Assembly: GCA_014281115.1 (NCBI GenBank)
Contig: JACONQ010000015.1
Location: 62,001 to 126,000 of the forward strand
Direction of reading: 5' to 3'
Source of the DNA: Laburnicola sp. R22_1
Taxonomy: Eukaryota > Ascomycota > Dothideomycetes > Pleosporales > Didymosphaeriaceae
DNA: 64,000 nt
The notes beneath the pieces are model-generated. The model searched no databases. It was not told the origin of the DNA and saw only the letters and a program-made list of their open reading frames with translations. Within the stretch, counting starts at the first letter, position 1. Every line of letters starts with the position of its first letter. This document shows, piece after piece, positions 35,250 through 47,875 of this stretch. Position numbers and translations under genes: made by a program.

Positions 35250-36610
35250 TTACTATATATATATTATATAAGTCTGCCTTTTATAATGTCTGCGATATCT
35301 AAAAAAATTTCCTCTTTAATATATATAATACTAAGTCTTTTAAATTTAACTCTTTAATATGTGTGGCGAGCTAGCTTTCTAGCGTCCTAAGATTAAGTTG
35401 TCTAATACCCGCGGTTAGACGGCTGCCAGAGAATTTAAAACTAGCATAGATAACTAGCTAGGCAATATTAGCTATCTAGCCTATTTGCTGTAAGATATAG
35501 TTAAGGCAGGCCTGCTAGAGGACTAGATTAATTACACTATTCTAGAAGTTATAACTAATAATCTGTTTAGGCTATATACTATCTTTACGCGACTCTAAAT
35601 TCTTAAGTGTAAGGCTATTCTTTTATATAAAGGCCTAAGCGATAATATAGTAATATTTATATAATAATAATAGCTTCTTACTATTATGTTGTTAGTAAGG
35701 CTAGAGGACGGACTAAGATATAGTAGTAGGCGACTGTTAGAGAAGAAGAGGATATTTCTTATATATTGCTAGAGTGCGCGCGCGCAGCTATGGTGGGAGA
35801 AGCTTTTAGCAGTAGTTAAGATTTTTCGGACGCATAAGGACGATAAGGAGTAAGGACGGCGGCGTAATAAGGGTGAGGGTGAGCGGCAGCAGGGGGAGTA
35901 TAGAGGAGATGGGCGGCGGCGAGGTCCTAGGGGGTAGTATACGGCCTAATTGCTAGTTGCGAGAGGAGATCTACTATGGAAGAGTAATAAAATAGTTAGG
36001 TTAGTTACTATTATAATTGTTGTTGTTATTATTATAGCGAAAAATATTATTAAAGAAATTATTAATTACGTAATATAGTGGTTAGTTAAACAGCCGGCCT
36101 GGGATTATATAATATTACGAATTAACTTCGGGGGAAAAAGAAGTTAAAGTATATAAATAGTAATAATATCTTTTAAAAATATATAAGTTCTCTAGACTAT
36201 AACTATTAGGATCGCATTATTTATTTAGTATTAATTACCTTTTTAATATATTTTTTAAATTAAGCCTACGTAGGTTAGGATAGAAAGACCGCTCTAGTTT
36301 AGCGCCTAAAAATATAATCTACTCTTAGTCTCCGCTAATATAATAGTAGTTACTATTCACTCACTCTCTAATTATTTATAAGCACTCTAATACCTATTAA
36401 TTTACTTAAAGTGTGTATAAAAAACTAGACTCTATTATTACTATTATTAGTAACTACGCCGCTTATGTATTACGCTTACCTAACACTATAACTATAAGAA
36501 TCTAATATATTTACGCAATGCTTCTTTCTTCTAGTAACTTATTAATAAATACCTTCTTTTACTCCTTAATCTTGCCCTTTATTACTACTATTCTAATTCA
36601 TAGTAATATA
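35250..36610. other. unassigned TE-like unit with a purine-rich, Arg-coding segment
   Basis: 35840-35940 is G-rich ('ggacggcggcg', 'gggtgagggtgagcggcag') and in one plus frame encodes an Arg/Gly/Glu-rich stretch following a 'LWWEKLLAVVKIF' helix. 36235-36345 recurs inverted at 28085-28200. Possibly a Gag-like or LINE ORF1-like remnant; no firm call. Confidence 0.35.
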
Positions 36611-36624
36611 ATAAACTATAGTAG

Positions 36625-36813
36625 TGTAAGGCCTCCTTATTACTTAGGTGACCGAATGGGAACTTATGTCTCCTTTGGGCCTAGTAGAGGTTTAGATAAA
36701 AAAACTCTTACTTTGGATAAGAGTGGGTAGCGATTTGTCTTATTACTACTTATCTCCTAATATTATCCTATTTTGCCTTATTAACTATTAGGCGTCCTAG
36801 TGACGGCCTTATA
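36625..36813 (+). repeat. Gypsy-2 5' LTR
   Basis: Starts 'tgtaaggcctccttattac', ends 'acggccttata'; pairs with 43403-43591. Confidence 0.92.
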
Positions 36814-36899
36814 TTTAAATCGCTCTCTTATAGGCAGCGGTAGGATTCTCGCCGCTATAATAGTAATATGTGGACCTAGTAGACGCCTTGCTTCTGCGA

Positions 36900-39800
36900 G
36901 CTAGGAGCTAGGCGGCCTATTTAGGAACACTTAGTAGCAAGCTAGTGCTGTTAGGTAGGTAGAAGAATAAGTAGAAGAACTTAGAGAGGCTACTTAATAA
37001 GAAATTAATAATGGTCCTAAGGGTTCGCGAGCCCCTTAGAAGGAGCTAAATACAATAGAAGCTAATAGAAGGGCGACTTATCTTGTAGAACTATAAAACT
37101 AGGCGCGCAAAAAATAGAAATAATAGAAAATATAACGTATTAAAGACATATAATAATGTTATAAAGCTAGCGACGTAGCAGCTCTTAATAAGCTTACTAG
37201 TACTCTGCGCGTGGCCACTATGGCCTTATTATCTCTGGTAGCTGCTAAACAGAGTACCTTGCCGCAACTACCCCTACTACACGTCTATAACTATAATAAT
37301 CGTCGCGATTATAACTAATAGAAGTGGGATTATAAGTTTTATTTTTTATAAGCGCCTTCTCGCTTTATTATAAAAGATTATAAGGTTATCTTTAGTAGGT
37401 AGTACCTATCTAAAGATCTTTAAAGCCAGTTTGAGTTGTATTACAACTAATAATAATAGACAGACTCTAAATAGGCTTCTACCTAGTAGACGTTAATAGA
37501 ACGAATGCTTAATGCCCTAGGTACTCTATTAGAACGCTAACAGACAGCATTTAAGATAATAAAGAACTATTACTAGAGGGCAAATTAAACCCTAATAGAC
37601 TTACTTAATCACCTTCTCCCTTTGTAGGATAAGGTTAAAAAGTAGAATAAGCATTATAGGGTAGCTAAATTTATAGCTTCTATGGATAATAAGCTATATA
37701 GAGAAGTTCTACATTACCCACCTTCTTAGAGGGAAACCCTTATAGAGATGGAAGAGATTGCCAATTGCCTTTACTAAGAGGAAGGGCGGTCTGCTAAGAG
37801 TAAAGACAAGTCTAAGGACTTATTAAAGAGGCCTAAGTTAATAACGCCCCCTACTAAGTTGGCTAGGCCGGCTAAATACAGTAGAAAGAAGTGTAAGGAC
37901 TATAAACAGTCTACCTTAATATAGAAGGAAAAGAATAAAGATAATCTAAAGGTCACTTGCTAGAACTATGGCGAGAGAGGCCACGTCTTCCCTAATTGCA
38001 AAAAGGAGAGAAATCTAGACTTACCTTTTCGTCCTAAGGACGCATTGGAGTCCGCGAGAAAAGGCAAGGGCTAGCGGGACTAGACTCTATCCTATTGGCT
38101 GTAATTATTAAGGATAAGGAGAATAAGCAGCTTAGAAAGCTCTATAACGTGCTTTATCTAAAGAGGCTAACTGCGATAATAGTGTAGGCTATAGTAGGGG
38201 ATTTAGACTTAGTTAAGATACTAGTTAATAGTAGTGCTAAACTTAATATAATTTCTACTTACTTTGCAAAGAAGAGAGATCTAATAGTAATATTCTTACT
38301 AGACTTTATAGTAGAGGCGGCAAATAGTATAAATATTACTATATATAGATTTGTAGTTACTAAAGTGCACCTAGTAAATACTAGAGGTTATAGAGAGACC
38401 TAGTAGGTCTTATTAATAGTAGTAGACCTAAGAAAGTATAAGATATACTTAGAATTACTATAGATTATTATATATAATCTAAAACTTAACTTTTGTATGG
38501 GTTAATTGTTATTCTAAGAAAAGTTAGGGCAGAATGCGCCTAACTATGCCAAAGTGGCCCTTAAAGACGCGAAATAGTTTAGTTTAACAATGTTAGACTT
38601 AACTGCGGAATTATACGCGTGTTATATTGGCTATATAGGTAATAAAATATCTACAATCTTAGCAGAGGCTATAATGCTATAGGTATACTAAGAGTTTGCT
38701 AATATAGTAAATGGTAATTAATTAGAGGTGCTTGCGGAATACTCTGCGACTAATCTAAGTATTAATTTTTTCTCTAGGGAATAACTACCCTATTAGCCTC
38801 TTTATAATTTATAATTTATCTAAGAGCAAGCTAAGTATCTTGCGCAAGTATATTATAGATTACTTACAAAGAGGCTAAATACAATATTTAAGGTTACTAG
38901 CTAGAGTACTAATCCTATTCGCAAAGAAGAAGAATAGTACGTTAAGGCTATTCGTAGATTATTACGATCTTAATAAGATTACTATTAAGAATTATTATGT
39001 GTTACTCTTAATTGCTAAGTCCTTAGAAAGATTAGCAAAAGCGAAGTTCTTTACTAAGCTTAGTATCTAAGAGGCATATTATAGGATAAGAATTAAGAAA
39101 GATAATAAATAGAAGACAGCTTTTTATATAAAGTACGAACACTTTAAGTACTTAATAATGCTGTTTGATTTAACTAATACTTTGGCATAATTCTAGAAGC
39201 ATATTAATAAAGTTCTAGTAGGACTAATTAATGTGACGTATATTGTCTATTTAGACAATATACTTATCTTCTCTAATATAGAAGAAGAACACGAATAATA
39301 TATAAAAGAAGTCCTCTAAAGGCTACATGAGGCCAAACTATATATTAAACTTAGCAAGTGCGAGTTTTATTAGAAAGAGACAGAGTACCTAGGCTATATT
39401 ATTAACTAAAAGGGAGTTAGAGTATACAAAGACTATGTAAAAACAATTATAGAGTAGCTACTCCCTAAGATAGTGCGCGATATTAGAGTGTTTATTAGTT
39501 TTATAAATTATTACTAGATGTTTATTATAGGGTTTTTAAGAGTGGCTCTACCCCTTACTAAACTTACTTAGAAGAAGTCTAGTGCTGCCTAGGGCGGGCA
39601 AGCTTAAAAAAGGAAGAAAAGCTAACCCTTATACCTAGATGCGTAGGCAAGAGTAGCTTTTAAAGAGTTAAAGACTATATTTATAGTAGTGCCCATATTA
39701 GTGCACTTTAAGTCTAATAGAAAGACAAGACTTAAGATAAATGCCTTAGGTAACGCGATATCTAGTATATTAAGCTAGAATGTGCCCAAATCCAATAGAA

Positions 39801-41760
39801 CCCCGCAATAGCGACCTATTAGTTTCTTTTTATAAAAGCTAGATAGCACACAACTTTAATACAATATATATAATAAGGAATTGCTAGCTATTAATAGAAG
39901 TGTTAAATATTAGCAACACTACCTATTAAGTATTCTATTTATTATCCTTATAGATTATAATAACTTGCGATAGTTTATAAACACAAAGAAATTAAACTAC
40001 TAGTAGGTTAGAATCTATAAGAGGCTAGCAGAGTATAATTTTATTATTATCTACTGGCTAGGGAAGGAAAACCCAGCGGATAAACTATTAAGACGCTCTA
40101 ACTATATAAGCGAGGCGCAACACTTAGCAGAGAAAGGAAACAGGGCTTATATAGAGCCTTTGGGAACATTATTAAGTAGAGATACTTTTAATAAACTAAC
40201 TACCCAATTAATTAGTGCGATTACAAGATCCTAATAAGCAGCATCCCAGGAACGAAGGCGGCTAAGAAGGCGCGAACCTAGGAGAGTAATTGCGAAAGAG
40301 CTAATATTGTTAATAGAGGTTAGCTCTAAATCCGACTTAGAGATTAAAGATAAAGTTAAGGCTTTAGGAGAATCTTAGTTCTAACAGTTAGGCGAGAAGT
40401 CGCCAGAAGAAGGCGTAATAAAGTAGAATGGAATTAAAGTGCTTATAATAAGTGTAGAGAAGGCGAAGACTCTCTAGACATGCTATAATAGCCCTATAAG
40501 TGGGCATTTTAAGGCAAAGAAGATATTAAAGAAGTTAAGGAGACATTTCTAATAGAAAAAAATGCAACGCGAAGTTAAGGACTACTATTATAACTATTTA
40601 AAGTGCAGGATATCTATTGCACCTTAACACTAACTATATAGTCTTTTAAATTCTTTGCCTATACTAAATAGCTCTTAGGAGGACATTACCTTGGATTTTA
40701 TTATAGACTTACCCTCTAGCTAAATACTTAGCCAAGTCTATAATGCTATTCTGGTAATAGTAAACTATTTAATAAAGATGGCTTATTATATACCTACCAG
40801 GATAAATTAGAATGCGAAGAACTTGGCGGAAGCCTAGATTTGGGATGTTATTAGGTTACACGGCACTCCTAAGACAATCTTATTAGATAGAGGTCTAATA
40901 ATAAACTCTTACTATTAGAACTCTTTTTATTATTATCTTAACACTATAAGGGTATTACTATTAGTCTATTACCCGTAAACAGACGGACAAACTAAAAGGT
41001 AGAATTAGACGCTTAAGTAGTATCTTTGGTATTTTTGCTGCCTAGAACAGAATGACTAGGCAAGGTGGTTACTAATTACGAAATTTATATATAATAATAG
41101 CATAAATATAGTAACTAGAGTAACTTCTTTTTGCGTATACTATAGAGCGGATCCTTATACGCCAAAATGGCCTAAAATGCCACTTGGCAACAGAGAATTA
41201 CTACTAGACACATTAATTATAGTAAGAGTTATTGCACTATAGGCTTAATGCAAAATAAAGATTGTAGCGACGAGTAAATACTAGAAGAAGTACGCTAATA
41301 AGAAGAGGAAGCATCTTAGTCTTAAACTAGGAAATTAAGTGTTTATATCTACTAGACATCTAAACTCCGCTTAACCTAAGCACAAACTTAATTAGAAGTT
41401 TATTAGACTAGGCATAGTTAAGTACTCTATAGAAAAAGAAGTCTATAGAGTTAACTTTTCGAAATTAAACGCACACCTAGTCTTCTATATATTATTGTTA
41501 GAGCTATATAAATAAAGAGGAGCTATTAAGTCTTAAGTAGGTTCTATTATAGACAATCTACGCACGTTTAACAATAATGTGTACTATATAGAGAAAGTGC
41601 TAGAGAGTAGACAGTTATTAGTTAGAACCTAGGAATACCTTATTAAATAGGAAGGTTACTTAGAAGAAGAAAAATTATAAAAGCTAGGCACTAATCTAAG
41701 TGCTAACGCTATTAAAGAATTCTAGAAAAAGAAGAATATTTGAGAACGCTAGTAAAGAGG
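36900..41760 (+). pseudogene. Gypsy-2 gag-pol remnant
   Basis: Gag region from about 36900, with zinc knuckle 'C.NYGERGHVFPNC' near 37957-38000 (second Cys now Tyr). Protease region near 38200. RT from about 38930, with 'YYDLNKITIKN', 'AKFFTKLSI', 'KTAFYIKYEHFKYL' and catalytic 'YLDNILIFS' near 39247 (first Asp pair now Asp-Asn). RNase H about 39700-40100 ('YNKELLAINR'). Integrase about 40440-41250. Chromodomain 'YYIEKVLESR.LLVRT' with 'K.EGYLEEEKL' near 41582-41700. RIP-type stops throughout. Confidence 0.87.
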
Positions 41761-43402
41761 CTCTTATTCGGGTTAAATGACTATAGAAGAGGGATAAAAG
41801 AACCTTCTTAGGAAATTTTAATAGGGAATTTTAATTCCTTTTTTATATAGACAAGAGATTAGACTTAGGTTAACTATATAGTTAGAGAATTACTATAGAA
41901 AGTACACTTACTACCTTTACCTATTTTTTCCTATAGAGGGTTTTTTACTATAATTGCAAAGGTGTTTAATAGCGTAAGATATTATAAAGGCAATATTAAC
42001 TTAAAAAGATTATAGTATCTCTAGAAGTTAGTTAAAAAGAACTATAAAGAACCATAAGAGCATATTACACTTTACTTAGAGTCAAAAGAAGAGAATATTC
42101 TAAAATCCTAGGTTTAAGATATTTTAGGGCGTTGCCGCCCACTAGAAGACGCTATTTAAGTCCTAACGGACTTCTATATTATAGGGAGCTATTACTTCTG
42201 GGGACACTAAGGCATAATGGCCCTAGAGGTCCCCCTTACACACATATATTGGCCTAAGGCCTCTAAAGAGGCCAAAAGCACTGCTAAGAAGCTAAAAAGG
42301 CACTATCTATAACTATGGCCGCGAGTAGAACTCTTACTATTACCCTAAAACTCCTAATAATGTGTTAGTCTGTATTTATTCTATAACCGCGTTAGTATAT
42401 AATATAATAGGACAAAAGGCGAAATTACAGACCTTATCTTATTTTAGAGTCCCACCCTTATAGGTTGCGCGGTTAATAGCCTTTTTACAGTAATATTACT
42501 TAGTCTTACGCTCTATATTAGTACGAGCGCGCTTCTTAGTAAAGCAATAGGTTAATTACTAGACATTGTTACTATTATAGATATAGAGATTCTATACGTA
42601 GGGCTTAAATAAGCTAAGAAGTAATTAGTTAATAGAAAGCGCTATAAGGACAACTACACCTACTTAATATAATTTATAAGCCTCTTAGCAGTCTTATAAA
42701 CGCGTTTCTTATTCTTATTAGAATTACTACTATAAAGAAGCGCCTAAGCAGCCATAAGACTATTAAGCTTAGTGTTAAAGTTAATAGGGCACTGTATTAT
42801 CTTAGTTAGTAGTATAATGGCGCCTAATATGGGTATGCATTACTATAAGGTAGTGTTTATTCTAAATTAAGTAATTACCACACCTAGACAGCTAAACACT
42901 ATTAATTTAGATTAATAGGACAAGTTTAGTATCCGGAAAGTGGCATGTGTAGAGTAGATCCCTCTTATAGATAAGTTTAACGTAATAAACGCACAGATTA
43001 GCACTAGTGGGTTAGTTATAAGCTAACTCTGCCCGCTGTATAGCGAGCGTCTTCTTAAGAGCTATCTTGCTATAGAAAGGGATATTAGAACGTATTAGAA
43101 CAATAAGAGCAAAATGGTATATACTAAATTAACTAGTGGAGGCGCAAGGAGTAAGGGTAGTGTGAGGGTAGGCGAAAACCAAAACAACTGCGCCAAGTCT
43201 CGCTTAATAGCACCTTTGGCTCCTAAATTAGTTAGGTGCCCTAGAGCACCTTAATAGCGTAATAGCGCCTAACATAATAATAATTATTGCTATGCAGTTA
43301 TAAGACTAGAGATTGTTTATTTTTTAAGCGAAGATAATAGAATATTATATGTTTTAATCTTCTAGAGCAACCCAAATTAGATTAATCCTAGAAGGGGGAT
43401 AC
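41761..43402. other. long 3' non-coding or unassigned segment of Gypsy-2
   Basis: About 1.6 kb between the chromodomain and the 3' LTR. Patches such as 42120-42310 are less AT-shifted ('gttgccgcccactagaag'). No domain could be assigned in any frame, so it may be an extra decayed ORF or an acquired segment. Confidence 0.4.
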
Positions 43403-43591
43403 TATAAGGCCTCCTTATTACTTAGGTGGCCGAATGGGGACTTATGTCTCCTTTGGGCCTAGTGGAAGTTTAGATAAAAACCTCCTCACTTTGGATAAAA
43501 GTGGGTAGCAATTTGTCTTATTACTACTTATCTCCTAATATTATTCTATTCTGCCTTATTAACTATTAGGCGTCCTCGTAGCGTCCTTATA
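43403..43591 (+). repeat. Gypsy-2 3' LTR
   Basis: Starts 'tataaggcctccttattac' (TG changed to TA) and ends 'cgtccttata'. Followed by the duplication 'agtag'. Confidence 0.92.
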
Positions 43592-43599
43592 AGTAGGAA

Positions 43600-44290
43600 C
43601 CCTATATATCTATTATAGCGTCTATAGTTACTAATTTATTACTAGCCTAACTAGTACACTAGAACTACCTTATATAGGATAAGGTATACCTTCTACTTTA
43701 ACCTATTAATAATTTTCTAAATAGAGTAGTATTTTAGTATAGACTTAGTAACTTTAAGTAGATAGATTAGAGCGTACTTTTAGGCAGCGTTAAAGGCAAC
43801 TTCAGTATTAGGGCTTAGAGAGATAGTAGAAAATAGGATAATAGTAAATTTCTTATTAAGGTTAACCTTAATATAAAAATAGAGTATTAGTATACTTATA
43901 GTATATATAAGCTTCTACTTAGTATATATCTTATAAGTAGTATAAACCTAATAATATAGTTATTACTTCTAGTAATTTTAAAAATAATAGTAGAGAGAGA
44001 TAATAATACAATAAGCACCTTTTTATTTCTTTCTTTTATTTTAAACTAGTACAGTAAAGTAGTCTTACTATGTTTTATATATAGATTTTTTTAGTTAGAG
44101 TAGGTACGCTAAGCCTGCTAAGCTTACTTATAACGCGCTAACTTCTTTTTATTAATATTATAAAACGCTTTTCTATATATATAATAGTAGGAGAGATATT
44201 TACTATTAGTATAATATTTTTATTAGAAACCCCTTAGTCGCAAAAAAAACCATAACTATTAGACTTTAAGTACTTACTAGCAAAAAGATT
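43600..44290 (+). repeat. R3 element with upstream unit, plus orientation
   Basis: 43600-44065 is the inverse of 27071-27550. 44090-44290 is R3 proper, ending 'gaaaccccttagtcgc' and an A run 'aaaaaaaacc'. This is the longest R3 copy and has the same A-rich 3' end as the shorter ones. Confidence 0.58.
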
Positions 44291-44324
44291 AAAAACTTAT
44301 TTAAATAAATAGTAGGCTAGTAAA

Positions 44325-45010
44325 TAGATTTAGGGTACTTAGCTTAGGTATAGAGTTAGGTTAGGGTTGTATAGACACTAGGTATAGGTTCAGTTAGATT
44401 ATATAAATCTTAAGTTAGGGTTAGGTTAATTATATAAGACCTTAACCCTAACTCTACCTTAACCTAATCCTAATTACGTAATACTTGATTTTAATTAATA
44501 ATTAATTATTATAGGTATTTATTATAGTATTAGATAGGTACTATAAGGTTAAGTTAGGGTAGAGTCTTATATAATCTAGAGTTAGGTTAGAGTAAAGTTT
44601 TATATAATCTAGATAGGATTAGGTAAAGTTAGTTATTAAAAATCTTTATTATGTAAAGATTCTAACTAAGATTAAGTCCGCACTATATATAGAGAGAAGT
44701 AAAATAGAAGGTACTAAAACCTAGTACCTAGTATATAGTAGTAGTAATAAAATATATATAAAATAATAATAATAATTTGTTATTAACTTTCTTTATAGTA
44801 GTATTATTAATAGTAGTTAATAAATAATCTACTATCTAGTATAACTAAGTTATATATTATTTCTTAACTAGTAGACTATTAGAAAGCTATAGTAGACTAC
44901 GGAGTTGCAATTGCGAGAGTAGTGTAGTAGAGTTAGTTATATAATCTAACTCTACCTAACTCTATCTAGATTATATAAGACTCTACTCTAACCTAATCTA
45001 TACCTATTTA
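44325..45010. repeat. degenerate telomere-like TTAGGG/CCCTAA tract
   Basis: Scattered 'gttaggttagggttg', 'agttagggttaggtt' and 'ccttaaccctaac' in both orientations, with 'ttatataatctag' spacers, interrupted by an R2 copy (44637-44930). Not a clean array; it could be RIP-altered interstitial telomere-like sequence or a chance simple repeat. Confidence 0.4.
44637..44930 (-). repeat. R2 element, longest copy, with 10-bp target duplication
   Basis: 294 bp flanked by 'agttagttat' at 44627-44636 and 44931-44940. Shares its left edge with the copies at 25131, 29884 and 34970. Confidence 0.68.
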
Positions 45011-45681
45011 CTAGCCTAATAAATAGTCTTGTTTTAATAAGTATTAGGGCGTTTATATAGTTACCTATTATATATTTTATTAATTATTATATTTAGTAGT
45101 TAATTATTCTAAATTAAAAGTATTATTAAAATTATTAGTAGTTATATTAAAGTATTAAAAGTATTTTATAGTAAAAAAGGGTATAATCTATCTTAACCCA
45201 AAATAAAAGCTTAAAACTATAAGTTTAAAACTAGTATAGCTAACTATAACTAAGACTATAAATTACTAATAATTATAGTAGATTTTTAAGTATTACTAAG
45301 TATAAAAGATAAGAAATAGTAGTATTAGCTATACTTATTATAATTACTACTTATATATAAGTAATTAGTAGCTATAATATAATAATTAATAAAGTTAAGT
45401 TAATATAATAATTTTAGGTAAAGTGTAATTTCTATACTTTAAAGCAGATTTATAATAAGTAGCTAGCTAGATCTTTTCTAAAAGTCTAATCTACTAACTT
45501 ATTTTAGATATTATTACTATTACTATAAAATATTATAGTACTATACTAATATAGTAATAAAAAGGCTAAATCTTTTAAGCTATATTCTTTATATATATAT
45601 ATATATATATTATAATAATATATATATTAACCTATATATCTAGCTCTACTACTTATTTACTTTTATAATCTACTTATTATA

Positions 45682-47544
45682 ATGTGGTTTACTAGCGAGT
45701 AACTCATACTAGTAAGCACGCCACCTTTGCCAAGACCCCACTAAACTATTTTATTTATTATTAGACTGCGTCGCAACACTACTTAAAAATATATACTAAG
45801 TTAATGTATTTAATTTAGATTTTTCCTCTTTAACTCCCTAACAGGTTTGCGTATTGTGTCTAGGTTGCCTATAGATACTATAATACTATTAAGTTAATGG
45901 CCCTGTTGTAGCGCAACTAGTACCTAATAATTATTTACCCTTCTTCTATTTACTAGCGTCCTTAGAAGTGGCTAGCTAAGATCCCTTTACTACTATAAGT
46001 AATCCCTAATATTAGATATACCTTCTTTTACGCGATTTTCGCCTTATAGTCTTCTTAATTGTCTTGTAAAGGCCTGTAATTTATCTAACACTAGTACCTA
46101 ACTATATATTACACTTAGAGCGTCTTTTTTAAGCTTCTTAAGCACTTGTATAGTTAAAGTTAGTGATAAATTAAAGTAATCTCTAATTTTCTTATAAACT
46201 AGTGTTAATTGCGCCTTAAATTCGCGTAGGTTACTTAGTGTTTTAGACTTCCAGGTGGTAGGCTCTTTAATAAATAGACTAGGTGTATAGATATAAATAT
46301 TAAGGTATTATAACACCTCCTCTAAATTTAATAAGACTAGCCTAGTATTGCGAAAACTACTCTTAATTATCTCTGCAGAGAAAACCTTTAAAAACACGGT
46401 TTTAAAGACTAGAAGAAACTTAATCTTTGTAATGTAGATTATTAGCTAACGCGCCAAGCCTAAGATTTTAGCACTATATGCCTTTTTTAGTGGGGAAAAA
46501 CAGCCCACATCTAATAGCTATAGTAGGTGTGATAAATATAGTAGTATATAGAAAGTAATAATCTTATGTTTCTTATAGTAATTCTAGAACTTAATTAAGT
46601 TATAGCTCTTATAGCCATTAATAACTAGTAGCTAATAGGTTCCTTTAGCGCGTCTCTTTATATACGCGTTAAAGTGTTTTAACTACGCAATACTAAGCTT
46701 ATTATTTATCTAGCCATTCTCGCTAATAGCGATTACCTAATCGCTAGGAATTAACGCGTCTTTGTACTAGGTAGAGATATAACGCTTACTAGTATAGATA
46801 ATAAAGGGAGGGATTGCCTATCTAGCAGCGCAGATACCCTAGATTACTATAATCTACTAGCGGTTGCCTAGCTATATTAATTTAGGTTTCGCACGCCTTT
46901 CTAATATTGTGACTATAAGCTAAGACCCTATAACCCCTATTAGGAAGCCTGATTTATTAAAGTTGTAGGTGTCCTTATTTGTAATGCTATACTTGACTTT
47001 AATGCCCTCTATAAGCTTAAACCACGCGTTTATAACCTTAGAATCTTCCTATTATACTCTCTAGTTATTGTATAACTAAGACTAACGCGTTTTAACTTTA
47101 CGTCTGCGCTTAATAAACCTATCTATCTAGTTAATACTAATAGGTGGCTTTCCTCTTTATAAATATAGTAAATTGGCCATTATGCGTATTATAAGCTTTG
47201 TAGGAGGGAATCCACGCGTGTTTAGCTTAATTATATAATTAACAAGCCTCTGCTTCTTAAGGAGAGTAAAATTCTTTAATTTAGGTAGGTTATCGCGTTG
47301 TGCAGTCGTTCTGTTGCGTTTTTAATTAAGCGTTCTGCGATTAACGTTATATAGCCCTGCTGCTGCTCGCTCTATAAGATTTAGGTCTTGTTTAATAGCT
47401 CTAATAGCAATAAGTAACCGAGCTTTATTAGATGGCTTAGAAGACATAGTAGGTATTTATATTATAATGGCATTGTTAGTAATAGTGGGGTCTTAGCAAA
47501 GGTAGCGCGCTTACTAGTGTAGGTTACTCGCTAGTAAACTATAT
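45682..47544 (-). mobile_element. pogo/Fot1-like transposon F
   Basis: 1863 bp; starts 'atgtggtttactagcgag' and ends with its inverse; TA at 45680-45681 and 47545-47546. About 75-bp ends with 'cctttgccaagacccca' inside. Same family as G but inverted, 331 bp away. Confidence 0.88.
45790..47447 (-). pseudogene. transposase of F (pogo type)
   Basis: Minus strand from ATG at 47447-47445 ('MSSKPSNKARLLIAIRAIK'). The same product as G by paired landmarks: catalytic-domain block near 46950-46990, 'INGYKSYNLIKF'-like block near 46600, and the third block near 46490-46510. Many TAG/TAA stops. End approximate. Confidence 0.75.
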
Positions 47545-47554
47545 TATATTATTA

Positions 47555-47701
47555 GATTAACTACCTAGGGGTAGAATAATAAAGGCTTTTATCTTAAATA
47601 ATATAATAAAAAAAGCAAAGCCCCTACTTAGGAATTAAAAAAGAGCGTAAAAGGTCTGCTTATTATATTTAAAAAAAGTATTTTTAGTTACTAAGTTTCT
47701 A
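47555..47701 (+). repeat. R1 element between F and G
   Basis: R1 core ('gattaactacctaggggtag' to 'aaaaaagagcgtaaaagg'), with candidate duplication 'tatattatta' at 47545-47554 and 47702-47711. AT-only, so weak. It abuts the TA of F. Confidence 0.55.
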
Positions 47702-47875
47702 TATATTATTATATTTGCATAGTTATATACTATTACACTCTATATTTAGGCGTACTATATAATTATAAAAGAATTTTTAATTTATTATTATATAATTTTC
47801 TAATTACTAGTACTTTAATAGAAGACCTATTATAGCTAAAATCTTAAAAAAGAGTAATAGTAGTAACGTGGTTTA

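Larger units (their letters stand above)
36625..43591 (+). mobile_element. Gypsy-2: full-length Ty3/Gypsy retrotransposon with chromodomain
   Basis: 6967 bp; 189-bp LTRs; perfect 5-bp target duplication 'agtag' (36620-36624 and 43592-43596). Polypurine tract 'agaaggggga' just before the 3' LTR. Domain order Gag (CCHC), protease, RT, RNase H, integrase, chromodomain on the plus strand. A 1.6-kb segment without a recognised gene separates the chromodomain from the 3' LTR. A different family from Gypsy-1 by LTR sequence. Confidence 0.93.

Noticed and set aside
36518..36730. 70-codon frame entering the Gypsy-2 5' LTR
   Set aside because: It spans the target duplication and LTR start, so it cannot be an original gene.
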